From positions 62,001 to 126,000 of the forward strand of contig CAWEBF010000010.1 in NCBI GenBank assembly GCA_963807235.1: a DNA stretch of 64,000 bases, given 5' to 3'. The translations under genes were made by a program, and so were the position numbers. Positions 28,484-39,182 of this stretch are shown here, piece after piece; position 1 is the first letter of the stretch, and each line of letters opens with the position of its first letter. This stretch comes from CAWEBF01 sp963807235 (GTDB taxonomy: Bacteria > Acidobacteriota > Vicinamibacteria > Vicinamibacterales > UBA2999). The notes below the pieces were generated by a model. It was not told the origin of the DNA, did not search any database, and saw nothing but the letters and a program-made list of their open reading frames with translations.

Positions 28484-31229
28484 GCAGCGCCAACACGCTG
28501 GACCTCGTCGTTCGCGCCATCGGGTGGGCTTTGCTGCATTCGCTGTGGCAGGGCGCGCTTGTGGCAGCCGTCGTCGCGCTGCTCCTGTTCTCGCTGAAGG
28601 GCCGGTCCGCTCACGCGCGATACGTCGTCGCGTGCCTGGGGCTGGCCGCGATGGTGGCCTCCTGGATCGGGACCGCGCTTGTCATGAACTCGACGCTCGA
28701 GCCACGGGCAGTTCGCGTGGTGATGGCACAACCCGCACCGGTCGAGCTCGGTCCCGCCGGCCCTCGCGACCGGACGCCGGCGATCCGAATCCTGGCGTCG
28801 GCCGATGCCATCGAGCGTGCGGCCACGCCGCCACGCCCCTGGCGTGAGCGCATCGAGGCCTGGTCCTGGGCGCTGGTGCCGCTGTGGTTCGTGGGCGTCG
28901 TTGTCTTTTCGACGCGCTTGGCCGTCGCGTGGGTGGGGCTCACGCGCTTGCGGCGCGCCACGATGTCTCCGGTGCCGCAGGCAGTCTTGGATCGCGCCGC
29001 CGATTCTGATGCGGCGGCTGGGAATCAGGCGTGCGGTGCAGGTCGTGCAATCGGCGGTGGTGCAGGTTCCCCTCGTGGTCGGCTGGCTGCGACCGATCGT
29101 GATGCTGCCCGCCAGCGCGCTGAGCGGTCTGTCGCCGGCCCAGCTCGAGTCGATCATCGCCCACGAGCTGGCGCACGTCCGGCGGCACGACTATCTGGTC
29201 AACGTGCTGCAGTCGGTGGCCGAGGCACTGCTGTATTACCACCCTGCGTGCTGGTGGATCTCCAGGCGCATCCGGGTGGAGCGCGAGCATTGCTGCGACG
29301 ACATCGCCGTGGCCATGTGCGGCGACGGGGTGACGTATGCGACCGCGTTGGCCGACTTGGAAACCCGGCGGCGAGACGCCGCGTTCGCGCTCGCGGCCAC
29401 CGACGGGCCGTTGATTCAGCGTGTGCGCCGCGTGATCGCGCCGGCATCCGATACGCACGGCCCGGCGAGCTGGGCAGGCTCGCTGGCACCTCTGGCGGTG
29501 ATGCTGGTGCTGCTGGCCGGCGCGCAAGCCGCCGGTCGCGTCGCGATCGCCGAGTCGCAGGCGACGGCACCCACGATCTCACGCACGATTCCCGCCGACG
29601 AGGCGGTGCTGCAGGGCCGTGTGGTCGAGGCGAATTCTGCCCGACCCATTGCCGGCGCCACTGTCCTGGTGATGGGCCCGTCGTCCGCTCAAGCTGTCAA
29701 GACCAACGACGACGGCCGGTTCGAGGTGAGCGGCCTCAAGCCCGGCATCTACACGCTGAACGTTCGGGCCAGGGGATTCGTGGAGGACTACTACGGCCGA
29801 AACACCGCGAGCCTGATGGACTTTGGCGCCCGCATCACGGCCCCCGGCGGCCGTATCACCTCAGGGTTGGACGTCCGGCTGCAGCCGGCGGGCAGCATCA
29901 GCGGGCGCATCACCGACTCGAAGGGCGCCGGCATCGCAGGTGTGGAAGTGGAGCTGGTGCGCGAGCAGGGCATCGGAGGATTCGCCCCCGCGGGCGGCGG
30001 CTTTGCGCAAACCGTGGCGGACGGGTCGTATCGGATGACCGACGTCGTGCCTGGAGACTACGCCGTTCGCGCTTACACGGGGCGGGACGCGAAACACACC
30101 GTCGATGGCAAACCGGTGGTGTACACGGCCACGTTCTACCCGGGCGTCGCCGACGCGGAGAGCGCGCAGAGGCTGCGGCTGTACGCCGGACAGGAGCTGC
30201 TGGACGTGGACTTCGCGCTCGAGACGAGCCGCCTGTTCGAAGTGGCGGGCATACTCCTCGATCCAAACGGCCAGGCGAGTGGTCTCGGCGTGATTCTGCA
30301 TCCGATGGCCCCCAGCGGTCTGCCCGGCGGGGAATACAAGGTCAGCGTCGATCAGACGGGCGCGTTTCGCATTCCCGGCGTCGTTCCGGGACGTTACATG
30401 CTCAACGTGATGGACCCTCGCAAGACGATGCGTTGGGTGTCGACCATGAAGATGCTGACCGTTGATGCCGATGTGAAGGACCTCGAGCTGCGCGCCGAGC
30501 TGGGCGCGACCGTCGAGGGCCGTGTCGTGCGCGACGCCGGCGCGACGAAGACGCTCGACAGCGCTGCTGTCCACGTGGGCTTCACGAAACTCATCGAGGG
30601 TCAAGCGGGAGGGTTTACGGGCAGTGCGTTTCCGGTCGGGCTCCGACGGGACCTTTTCGCTGGAGAGCCCGGGAGGCCTGGTCAGGTTCAGCGTCAAGCG
30701 GCTGCCCAGTGGCTGGATGGTGAAATCGATCTCCCTCGATGGTGCCGATATCGACGATGGTCCGATCGACTTCGGTAGCGGCAGCCGCCACATGGAGGTG
30801 GTGCTCACCGACAAAGTGAGCGGCGTGTCGGGCGTCGTGGTGGATCGCAACGGCCGCCCGTTGCCCAACTACTCCGTGGCGCTGTTTCCGCCCGATCCCT
30901 CACGCTGGCATCAGGACTCGCGGTTCCTGGCGTTGGCGCGATCGGACAACGACGGCCGGTTCGTGTTGGACGGTGTGCCTCCTGGCGCCTACCTGGCGGT
31001 CGCCGTGGCGGCGCTGCCCTTCGGCTCGTGGCAGGATCGATCGGTGCTCGAAAAGCTGCGGAGCAGCGCCGAGACCATTCGGCTGGGCGAGGGCCAGCAG
31101 CTCACGATCTCGATTCGCGCCTCTCCGACCCCGGAGGGTCTGGGCGCGAGCGGAATGGACCGGCTGCAGCATATGGTCGTGGCGTTGCGCACGGCTGCCA
31201 GCGAGGTGCGCGCCATGTCAAGGCGCTGA
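28480..31229 (+). CDS. M56 membrane peptidase with carboxypeptidase-regulatory repeats, frameshifted
   Basis: About 916 residues across two breaks (near 29005 and 30645). The N terminus has helices (ALLHSLWQGALVAAVVALLL and following) and the peptidase motif IIAHELAHVRRHDY with HPACWWISRRIRVEREHCCD. After a final helix (LAPLAVMLVLLAGAQAAG) the extracytoplasmic part consists of about four beta-sandwich repeats of the carboxypeptidase-D regulatory type: LQGRVVEANSARPIAGATVL, GSISGRITDSKGAGIAGVEV, LGATVEGRVVRDAG and SGVSGVVVDRNGRPLPNYSV. These replace the penicillin-sensor domain of BlaR1 and probably bind peptide or glycan. Coupled to the repressor upstream. Confidence 0.82.
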
Positions 31230-31311
31230 CGCGCCAACCGATCAAACCAAGGCAAGGATTGTGGTGTCTAATCAGCGAGACTGCCGGCAGCCTTTAGAGG
31301 AGAGGACCGTC

Positions 31312-32267
31312 ATGAAGTGGCCCAGTCGATTCGTCTACGCGTGCGGCGCGTTCACCCTTGGCGTTGGGCTGCTGGCCGCCTCGGCCCGTCTGGACGCCCA
31401 GAATCCGGCCCCGGCCGCGCCCGCTGGCGCGCCAGGGGCGCCGGCCGCGTCGTCCCCGGTGTTCGAGGTGGCTTCCGTCAAGCCCAACAAGTCGGGCGAG
31501 AACTTCATCCGCTTCGGCCTGCAGCCGGGCGGCCGGTTCACCGCCCAGAACGTCCCGGCGCGCGAGCTGATTCGCTTCGCCTACAACGTGCAGCCCTTCC
31601 AGATCGAGGGCGGACCGGGCTGGTTGAACTCGGATCGCTTCGACGTCTCGGCCAAGGCCGAAGGCGAGCTTCCCAACATTGGTCCAGGGCAGTCGGGTCC
31701 CGTGCAGCAGATGATGCAGAACCTGCTGGCCGACCGATTCAAGTTGAAGGTCCACCGCGAATCGAAGGAGATGCCGATCTACGCGCTGGTGCTGGCGCGC
31801 AGCGACGGCAAGCTCGGCAAGCAGATCGAGCCATCGACGACCGACTGCGCCGCCATGCGCGGCCGCGGGGCCGGGCCCGGTCGCGGTGGTCCTGGGGCGG
31901 CCCGCCGCCCGCGCCGCCGCAGCCGGGCGAGCGCCCGCAGTGCGGGATGTTCATGGGCTTCGGCAGTGTGGGCGCCGGCGACGTGCCGATTGAGCAGCTC
32001 GCGCAGCTGTTGTCGGGGCGCGTTCAGCGCATCGTGGTGGACAAGACGGGGCTGACCGGCCGCTACAGCTTCAACATGGAGTTCACGCCCGACCAGATGC
32101 CGCCGCCCGGCGCGGCGCCGCCCGGCGTGCAGCTGCCGGCTGTGAATCCCGATGGCCCGTCGATCTTCACCGCGCTGCAGGAGCAGCTGGGTTTGAAACT
32201 CGAGTCCACGCGCGGCCCGGTGGAGACGCTGGTCATCGACAGCATCGATCAGCCCACTCCCGACTAA
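31312..32267 (+). CDS. secreted TIGR03435-family protein, frameshifted
   Basis: About 318 residues. GAGGAGAGG (31297-31305) precedes ATG 31312. A signal peptide (FVYACGAFTLGVGLLAASA) is followed by the same domain that is fused to the M56 peptidase at 26194: FEVASVKPNKSG, LLADRFKLKVHRESKEMPIY, DKTGLTGRYSFNMEFTPDQM and EQLGLKLESTRGPVETLVID. One break occurs near 31885 in a G/C-rich stretch. The TIGR03435 family is largely acidobacterial and uncharacterised. As a free copy of the sensor-like domain it may modulate the neighbouring sensor (inference). Confidence 0.8.
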
Positions 32268-32288
32268 CGAATCCGTAATCCAACGCAT

Positions 32289-32306
32289 TTGGGGTCGGGC
32301 CTAATT
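32289..32306 (+). repeat. half copy of the GGGGTCGGGCCTAATT palindrome
   Basis: TTGGGGTCGGGCCTAATT is identical to the first 18 bases of the left arm of the palindrome at 46964-47018. It sits between the TIGR03435 stop and the receptor start. Confidence 0.65.
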
Positions 32307-32317
32307 AAGTGGGGCAC

Positions 32318-35300
32318 GTGAGCGGCCCATCGATCCGGATCGTCGCGTTGCTGATGCTGATGCTGATGCTGCTGGTGGCTGGCCGCGCGCAGGCGCAGAC
32401 CGCCGCGGAGCTGGCCGGCACCGTCACCTTCAACGGCGCGCCGGTGCCGGGGGTGACCGTGACGGCCACGCGCAACGACGCGCGCGTCTCGACGACCACC
32501 GACGCCGCGGGCGCATATCGGCTTCGCGGTCTGGACGCGGGGACGTGGGCCGTCTCCACGGCGCTCGCGGGGTTCGCGCCGGCGTCGATTGAAGTCGTCG
32601 TGCCACCCACCGGACCAGTGCCCGCGCTGACGTTGACGCTGCTGCCGTTCAATCAGGCAACCGTACGCGCGGCACCCCCCTCGGCCGCGCCTGCATCGTC
32701 CGCGACGGCCTCGGCACCTGGTGGCGTGGCACCTGCCAGTGCCCGGCCGGCCGGGTCGCCCGAGCAACCACCCGCACAGCGGCCCGCGGCCAACGCGGCG
32801 AATGCTCCCGCGGCCCCCGCTGCGTTTCCCGGCGACAACGCCGACGATGCCGCCAGCGCCGCCGACGGGTTCCTGATCAACGGCAGCATGAACAACGGCG
32901 CCGTGTCGCCGTTCGCCCAGGCCCGCGCATTCGGGAACAATCGCCCTGGCGGCCGCGCGCTCTACACGGGCGGCCTGGGACTGCTGTCGAGTCACTCCGC
33001 GCTCGACGCGAGTCAGGTACTCGTTCACCGGCCGCAGTACGCCGAAGCCCGTCTACAACGACATCCAGTTCGTGGGCAACGTGGGCGGACCGCTGCGGTT
33101 GCCGGGGGTCCGCAACGACCCGAACGGGTTCCTGGGCTACCAGCACATCGAGGACCACACCACCACGTCGCAGTCGGGACTCGTGCCGACTGTGGCCGAA
33201 CGCCTCGGCGACTTTTCGCAGTCGGTCGATCTGTTCGGCAGGCCCGTCCAGCTCGTCGACCCGCTCACCGGGCAGCCCTTCGCGTCGAACCGCATCCCGG
33301 TCGCGCGGCTGTCGCCGCAGGCGCTCTCGCTCTTGAACTACTACCCGCTGCCGAACGCGCCGGCCGCCAACGGGTTCAACTTCCAGGTGCCGATCGTGGT
33401 CGGCACGCAGCAGGACAGCGTGCAGGGGCGACTGTCACAAGTGCTCAACGCCCGCCAGCAGCTGGTGGGATCGGCAGCGTATCAGCGCACCACGACCGAA
33501 ACCGCGAACCTCTTCGACTTCGTGGACACGGCCACGGTGGCCAACTTGAACGCCTCGCTGGTCTGGACGAATCGCCTGTCGCCGTTTTCGTTCATGCGCG
33601 CCCGCTACGAGTTCATCAACCTGGCCACCGACGTGACGCCGCACTTCGCCAACCTGGTCAACGTCTCGGGCGAGGCCGGCATCACCGGGAACAACCAGGA
33701 CCCGTCCAACTGGGGGCCACCGGCCTTGTCGTTCTCCACCGGCCTGGCGTCGCTGGCCACCGGCAACTACGCGCGCAACGACAGCCGGACGCACGGCGGC
33801 ACCGTGGAGCTTTTTCGCAACCGCGGGCGCCACAGCCTGACCTTTGGGGGCGGCCTCCGCGACGTGTCGCTGAGCGTGCTGTCTCAGCAGAATCCGCGCG
33901 GCGGCTTCACGTTCACCGGCGCGGCTTCGGGGTCCGACGTTGCCGATTTCCTGCTGGGGCTGCCGCGGTCGAGCACGATTGCATTTGGCAACGCCGACAA
34001 GCAGCTGCACCAGATACTCGGGGAAGCGTTCGTCAACGACGACTTTCGCGTCTCGGCGTCGCTGACCTTGAACCTCGGCGTGCGCTGGGAGTTCGAGTCG
34101 CCGATGAGTGAAGCCCTCAACCGTCTCGTGAACCTGGACGTGGCGCCCGGCTTTCGCGCCGTGCAACCGATCATCGCCGGTACAGGCGACGCCGCGCTGA
34201 GCGACCAGGCGCTGCCGTCGTCGCTGCTCTACGCTGACCCGCGCGGCATCATGCCGCGGCTGGGTGTGGCCTGGCGTCCGATCGCGGGGTCGTCGCTGAT
34301 CGTGCGCGGAGGCTACGGGCTGTATCGCAACACCAACGTCTACCAGTCGCTGGCGCTCCTGCTCGCACAGCAGGCGCCGCTTTCCTCGACGGCCAGCGTG
34401 CAGTCCACGCCCGAGGCGCCGCTCACGCTGGCCAACGGCTTTGCCGCCGCGGCCACGGCGCCCTATGGCACCTTCGGCGTCGATCCCGATTTCCGCGTCG
34501 GCTATGCCGAGAACTGGCAGGTGTCGGCGCAGCGGGACCTGCCGGCGTCGCTGACGGTGATCGCCACCTATCTGGGCTCGCGTGGGCACAACCTGATGCA
34601 GCAGTTCCTGCCGAATACGGGCCCGGCCGGTGCCGTGCCCACGTGCGCCACGTGTCCAGCGGGCTTCGCCTATCTCACCTCGACGGGCCGCTCGCTGCGC
34701 AACGCCGGCCAGGTGCAGGTACGCCGCCGGCTGCGCAACGGATTCACCGCGAGTGTGCAATACACCCTCGCCAAGGCCACCGACGATGCGGCCGCGTTTG
34801 CCGGCGCCACGCTTGCCGGCGTCGGCATGGCGCAGGACTGGTTGGACCTGGACGCGGAGTACGCCCGCTCGGCCTTCGATCAGCGGCACCTGGTGGTCGC
34901 GCAGGCGCAGTACACGAGTGGCGCGGGCATCGCCGGCGGATCCCTGGTGGACGGATGGCGCGGGCGCCTGCTCAAGGACTGGACGTTCGTGACGCAGTTG
35001 ACGACGGGCAGCGGCCTTCCGCTGACACCGGTGTTCCTCGTGCCCGTGCCCGGCACCGGATTCACGAGCACGTTGCGGCCGCAGCTCACCGGCGCGCCAG
35101 TGGACGACCTGCCAGACGGCACGTACCTGAATCCGTCGGCCTACACCGTGCCCGCACCGGGGCAGTATGGAAACACCGGCCGCAACTCGGTCACCGGCCC
35201 CGCGCAGTTCAGCTTGAACGCGGCCGTGGGCCGCACGTTCCGCTGGGGCAACCGGTTCAACATCGACTGGCGCATCGACGCCACCAACGTGCTCAACCGC

Positions 35301-35408
35301 GTCACCTACTCCGGCGTGAACGCCTTCGTGGGCAGCCCCCAGTTCGGCCTGCCCGATCGCGCGAACCAGATGCGGCGCCTTCAGAGCAGCCTGCGCGTGA
35401 GGTTCTGA
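32318..35408 (+). CDS. TonB-dependent receptor-like protein with carboxypeptidase-regulatory domain, frameshifted
   Basis: About 1030 residues. GTG 32318 is preferred, with GTG 32309 possible. A signal peptide (IRIVALLMLMLMLLVAGRAQA) leads to a carboxypeptidase-regulatory domain (LAGTVTFNGAPVPGVTVTAT, ~25-105) and a low-complexity Pro/Ala linker (~110-180). A receptor barrel with no obvious canonical TonB box follows. One break lies near 33020. The barrel has LNLGVRWEFESPMSE, RPIAGSSLIVRGGYGLYR and ends SSLRVRF with the terminal F of outer-membrane proteins. It is of the Oar-like type, as is 10104. The next gene starts 5 bp later. Confidence 0.82.
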
Positions 35409-35412
35409 TCCA

Positions 35413-37546
35413 ATGCGACTCAAAGCTGTTCTTGTGATCGTGGTCCTGGGTTGGACGATGGGTGGGTCTGCACAGCGAGCAGCAGACGCAGCCGCCGCCC
35501 GTGTTCCGCAGCAGCACGCGGCTGGTGGTGCAGACGGTGAGCGTCAAGGATCGCGACGGCAACCCCATCGAGGGGTTGACCGCAAAGGATTTCGTGGTCA
35601 TCGAGGACGGCCAGCCGCAGGACATCGCCTTCGTCGAGTTCCAACGCTTGCCGACGGTGCCCGACCCACCCGCGGCGGGCCAGGTGGTGGAGACGGCGCC
35701 CGCAGCCCCGTCGGCTACCGCCGCCGCGGCGGCGCCACCGGCGACCGTGCCGGAAGTGGCCTCCGTCACGCAGGGCAGCTTCGCCCCGGTGCCGGCGGGC
35801 GACACACGCTTCAGGGATCGGCGGCTGCTGGTCCTGTACTTCGACCTCTCCGCGATGCCTCCAGGCGATCAGATACGTTCCTACCAGGCCGCGCTCCGCT
35901 ATATCGCCTCGCAGATGACGCCCGCGGATCTGGTGGCGCTCGTGACCTACGAGGGCGGCGCCGTGCGCATCAAGCAGGACTTCACGGGGAACAAGGCGCA
36001 GCTCCAGGAGGCCGTTGCCATCCTGATCTACGGGGAGGACAAGGACGGCGACGGCGTGCGCGACCAGACCGATCAGTCCACCGCTTTTGGCCAGGGCGAC
36101 GCCGAGTTCAACGTGTTCAACACCGATCGGCAGCTGGCCGCGATGCAGACGGCCGTCACGATGCTGCGGCCGTTTCCGGAGCAGAAGGCGCTCATCTATT
36201 TCGGCAGCGGCCTGCGTCTCAACGGCACCGACAACACGGCGCAGCTGCGCGCGACGACCAACGCGGCCATCCGGTCGAATGTGACGATCCATCCCGTGGA
36301 CGCGCGCGGGCTGGTGGCAACCCCCCCGCTCGGCGACGCGACCCAGCGGTCCCCCGGCGGCCAGGCCATGTTCACCGGCGCGACGGCCACCGCGGTGGCC
36401 ACCAACTTCCAGCGCTCGCAGGACGCGCTGTTCTCGCTGGCCAAGGACACGGGCGGTACGGTGACCTTCGACAACAACGACCTGTCCGAAGGCATCCGCC
36501 GCGCGGCGCGGTCGGTGACCAGCTACTACATGCTCGGCTACTACAGCACCCACACCGAGGCCGACGGCAAGTTCCGCCGCGTGCGCGTCACGCTGGCGGG
36601 CGGCCGCGAGGCGGAGATCGCGTACCGCCAGGGCTATTACGGCGACAAGACGTTCGCGAAGCTGTCGGGCGTGGAGCGGGAGCGGCAGCTGGAAGAAGCG
36701 CTGATGCTCGAGAACCCCATCACGGACATTCCAATTGCGATGGAGGTCAACTACTTCCAGCTGAATCGCGCGGAGTACTTCGTGCCGGTGGCGGTGAAGA
36801 TTCCCGGCAGCGAGCTGGCGCTGGCGCGCCGTCGCGGCGCGCAGCGGACGCTCATCGACTTCATCGGCGAGGTGAAGGACGACTTCGGCATCACCATCCA
36901 GAACGTTCGCGACAAGCTGGATATCAAGCTGAGCGACCAGACCGCCGCCGAGCTGGCGTCGCGCCCAATCCAGTACGAAACGGGCTTCACCCTGCTGCCC
37001 GGGAAATACGTGATCAAGTTCCTGGCGCGCGATGCCGAGGCCGGCCGCATCGGCACCTACCAGGCGTCGTTCACGGTGCCGAACCTGAATCGCGAGGAGC
37101 GGATGCTGCCGATGAGCACGGTGGTGCTCGGCAGCCAGCGCGTGCCGCTCGGCGCGGAGCTGCACACGGTCAAGAACACGACCGGCGAGGCGATGGCCGC
37201 GCACCCGCTGGTCTACGACGGGCAGAAGCTGATTCCCAGCGTGACGCGCGTCTTCAGCGCCAGCCGCGAGATGCACGTGTACCTGCAGGCCTACGAGCGC
37301 GCGGCCACGACCACGCAGCCGCTGGTCGCGTTCGTGTCGTTCTATCGCGACGACGTGAAAGTGTTCGAGACGGAGCCGATGGCGGTCGTAGACGGCATGG
37401 ACGCGCGATCGAAGGCCGTGCCCGTGCGCCTGACGGTGCCGCTCGCCGGCCTGGCGCCAGGGCGCTACGACTGCCAGGTCACCGTGCTCGAGCCGACGGG
37501 GCAGAAGGCCGCGTTCTGGCGCGCGCCGGTGGTGATCGTTCGCTGA
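35413..37546 (+). CDS. secreted VWFA-related protein (TIGR03436 type), frameshifted at the signal peptide
   Basis: About 710 residues. The signal peptide MRLKAVLVIVVLGWTMGG begins at ATG 35413, but the rest is in the frame that opens at 35462, so one indel near 35460 (GGTGGGT) is inferred. The family N-terminal domain reads VQTVSVKDRDGNPIEGLTAK and DFVVIEDGQPQDIAFVEF. The VWA-like fold carries LLVLYFDLSAMPPGDQIRSY (degenerate MIDAS D-L-S-A-M), then SVTSYYMLGYYSTHTEADGK. Probably periplasmic or surface-exposed. It is the last gene of the 25.8-37.5 kb cluster and ends 5 bp before MITE-like element A. Confidence 0.82.
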
Positions 37547-37551
37547 GCGAC

Positions 37552-37832
37552 AGCCCCGACGCTCACCTGTGTTGCTCCCGGTCCGCGGATGCTGCGGCCG
37601 GGAACGGGTCTCCGCTCGGTACCTGCCGCTCACCGCGCGTGTAGTTGCTGATTCGAGGCTACATCCGCCCGCGGCTCAAAGTGTTTGCTTAGAACGGTGT
37701 CCGAGCTGATTCGAACAACTCGAACGCATGGACGGGACACGCGCGGGAAGACTCGCTCCACCCCGTTCCGGCATTGCGGAAGGTCGGCCTGGCATACGCG
37801 GCCCGGGAGCAACACAGGTAAGCGCCGGGGCT
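37552..37832 (+). mobile_element. MITE-like element, copy A (281 bp)
   Basis: Terminal inverted repeats of 40 bp: 37552-37591 and 37793-37832 match at 36 of 40 positions (core CTGTGTTGCTCCCGG). No transposase frame. An inverted copy lies at 41291-41640. The left end starts 5 bp after the VWA stop codon. No target duplication could be assigned by eye. Confidence 0.75.
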
Positions 37833-38055
37833 TGGAATCACCTGCAAGCCTCGCAGCCAACGCAGATGGATTCTCGCAGGTAGCGCCGCAAGTCTGCCCA
37901 CAGAAGCTGGTGCTAGCATTCACTCTGCCAAAGACTTGACAGCGGCGGTCTGCGGAGGCCGGCAGGCATTACCTGCAAGACGGCTGGAGTCCAGCGGTCT
38001 ACTTAGTGCGCAGGAACGTAGTTAGCCTGACCAAGGTGTTGCGCACCGGAGAGTT
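37833..38055. other. non-coding leader of the cassette island
   Basis: 223 bp without a gene-like frame. GTTAGCC at 38021-38027 resembles an attC R' core but breaks the GTTRRRY consensus, and no paired half was found. Small inverted motifs (ACCTGCAAG near 37840 and 37970) occur. Otherwise nothing recognised. Confidence 0.4.
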
Positions 38056-38554
38056 GTGAAGATCGAAGACTTCATCAACGCTGTGAATCAAGGCACCTCC
38101 TGCACCGCCGGACCGCCTTGCCGTCTTCGAGCAGGAGTTGGGGTTGCCCCTTCCGGAGGACTACCGTCGCTTCTTGGTAACTTGCAACGGCGGCCATGTT
38201 GGCGGCCGGCTGTGGTTCTACGGCCCGACACCGGACGGCGCGGCGGCGGACGCGGGCGTGCATCACATTGGCGGGTTCCGAGAAGAAAGCTACTTCTCGT
38301 TGCAGTCAGCCCGCGACGCTTATCGAGGCCGGATTCCGAGCGATCTCCTTTGGATCATGGACGATCCGTTTGGCAATGCCATTTGCCTCGCGATACGCGG
38401 TCCCCATCGTGGCTGCGTATACTTCCTGGACCACGAGTTGGAGCCTGATTCAGGTGAATGGGACGGAACGATCGCGACCGCGTCGAATCTTCAACTTCTT
38501 GCGCGGTCATTCACGGATTTCGTTTCCGGTCTGCGGCCGCCTCCCGACGAGTGA
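38056..38554 (+). CDS. SMI1/KNR4-family protein, frameshifted (cassette gene)
   Basis: About 165 residues from GTG 38056 (KIEDFINAVNQGTS), with one break near 38100. The continuation reads DRLAVFEQELGLPLPEDYRR and FLVTCNGGHVGG, the hallmark of the SMI1/KNR4 fold. In bacteria this fold is often an immunity protein or an accessory in polymorphic-toxin loci and is frequent in integron cassettes. ILWIMDDPFGNAICLAI-like LLWIMDDPFGNAICLAIRG and YFLDHE follow the usual pattern. No toxin partner is visible beside it. Confidence 0.75.
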
Positions 38555-38599
38555 AGTGCATGACTGGGCCGGCCAACTTCGCGTTGCAGCTGACAAGCG

Positions 38600-38672
38600 G
38601 CGTAACCTCGGCTTGCAGTCGACGGCGGCCAACATGATCATGAGCTACCGCGGCTGAAGCCGACCGTTAGGC
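38600..38672 (+). other. integron attC recombination site
   Basis: R'' GCGTAAC (38600-38606) and R' GTTAGGC (38666-38672). L'' TCGGCTT-G-CAG (38608-38618) pairs with L' CTGAAGCCGA (38654-38663), leaving G38615 as the extrahelical base. Pairing continues TCGACGG (38619-38625) with CCGCGG (38648-38653), closing a ~22-nt variable loop. The next gene begins 4 nt after R'. These are the defining features of attC. Confidence 0.75.
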
Positions 38673-38675
38673 GTC

Positions 38676-39182
38676 ATGTTTGAGTTTCGCTGCGTCTCCT
38701 GCGGTCAGCTCCATAAAGGGATGCCGAATTTCGGGGCGAACGCGCCTTTGAGCTATTACGCCGTGCCAGAGCCCGACAGAGAGCGCCGGTGCGATCTGGG
38801 CAGCGACGATTGCGTAATCGACGATGAGCACTTCTTCGTAAGAGGATGCATCGAGATCCCAGTCCATGAGCACCCTGCACCGCTGAGTTGGGGCGTGTGG
38901 GTTTCTCTAAGCAAGGACAATCACGTTGCGTGGTTAAAGCACTTCGACGCTCCAAAACGATCGCACATCGGCCCGTTTTTCGGATGGCTCGACGCATGGC
39001 TCAAGCCGTACCCCGAAACGATGAATCTCAAGACCATGGTCCATCTTCGAGACAATGGCGTCCGACCATACGTCGAGCTCGAACCGACCGACCATCCTCT
39101 CGCGCGCGAGCAGCGAGAGGGAATCTCCGTGGATCGTGTCGCAGAAATCTACGCGATGATGGTGCACCACAATGACGCCTAA
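38676..39182 (+). CDS. DUF2199-domain protein (cassette gene)
   Basis: 168 residues. FEFRCVSCGQLHKGMPNFGA opens the protein with the CxxC and the family's layout. DLGSDDCVIDDEHFFVRGCI and SWGVWVSLSKDNHVAW are typical of DUF2199. Cytosolic, function unknown. The start lies 4 nt past the attC R' site and the stop TAA is embedded in GCCTAAC (39177-39183), an R''-type core. Both are typical of integron cassette genes. The reading frame is intact, unlike its neighbours. Confidence 0.82.
   Translation: MFEFRCVSCGQLHKGMPNFGANAPLSYYAVPEPDRERRCDLGSDDCVIDDEHFFVRGCIEIPVHEHPAPLSWGVWVSLSKDNHVAWLKHFDAPKRSHIGPFFGWLDAWLKPYPETMNLKTMVHLRDNGVRPYVELEPTDHPLAREQREGISVDRVAEIYAMMVHHNDA

Noticed and set aside
33435..37633. 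Two very long minus-strand frames opposite the receptor and VWA genes
   Set aside because: The plus-strand proteins have complete family motifs and signal peptides; the minus translations show none and are dominated by Arg/His/Gly.
38021..38027. GTTAGCC as the R' core of a second attC
   Set aside because: It breaks the GTTRRRY consensus and no L''/R'' partner was found upstream.
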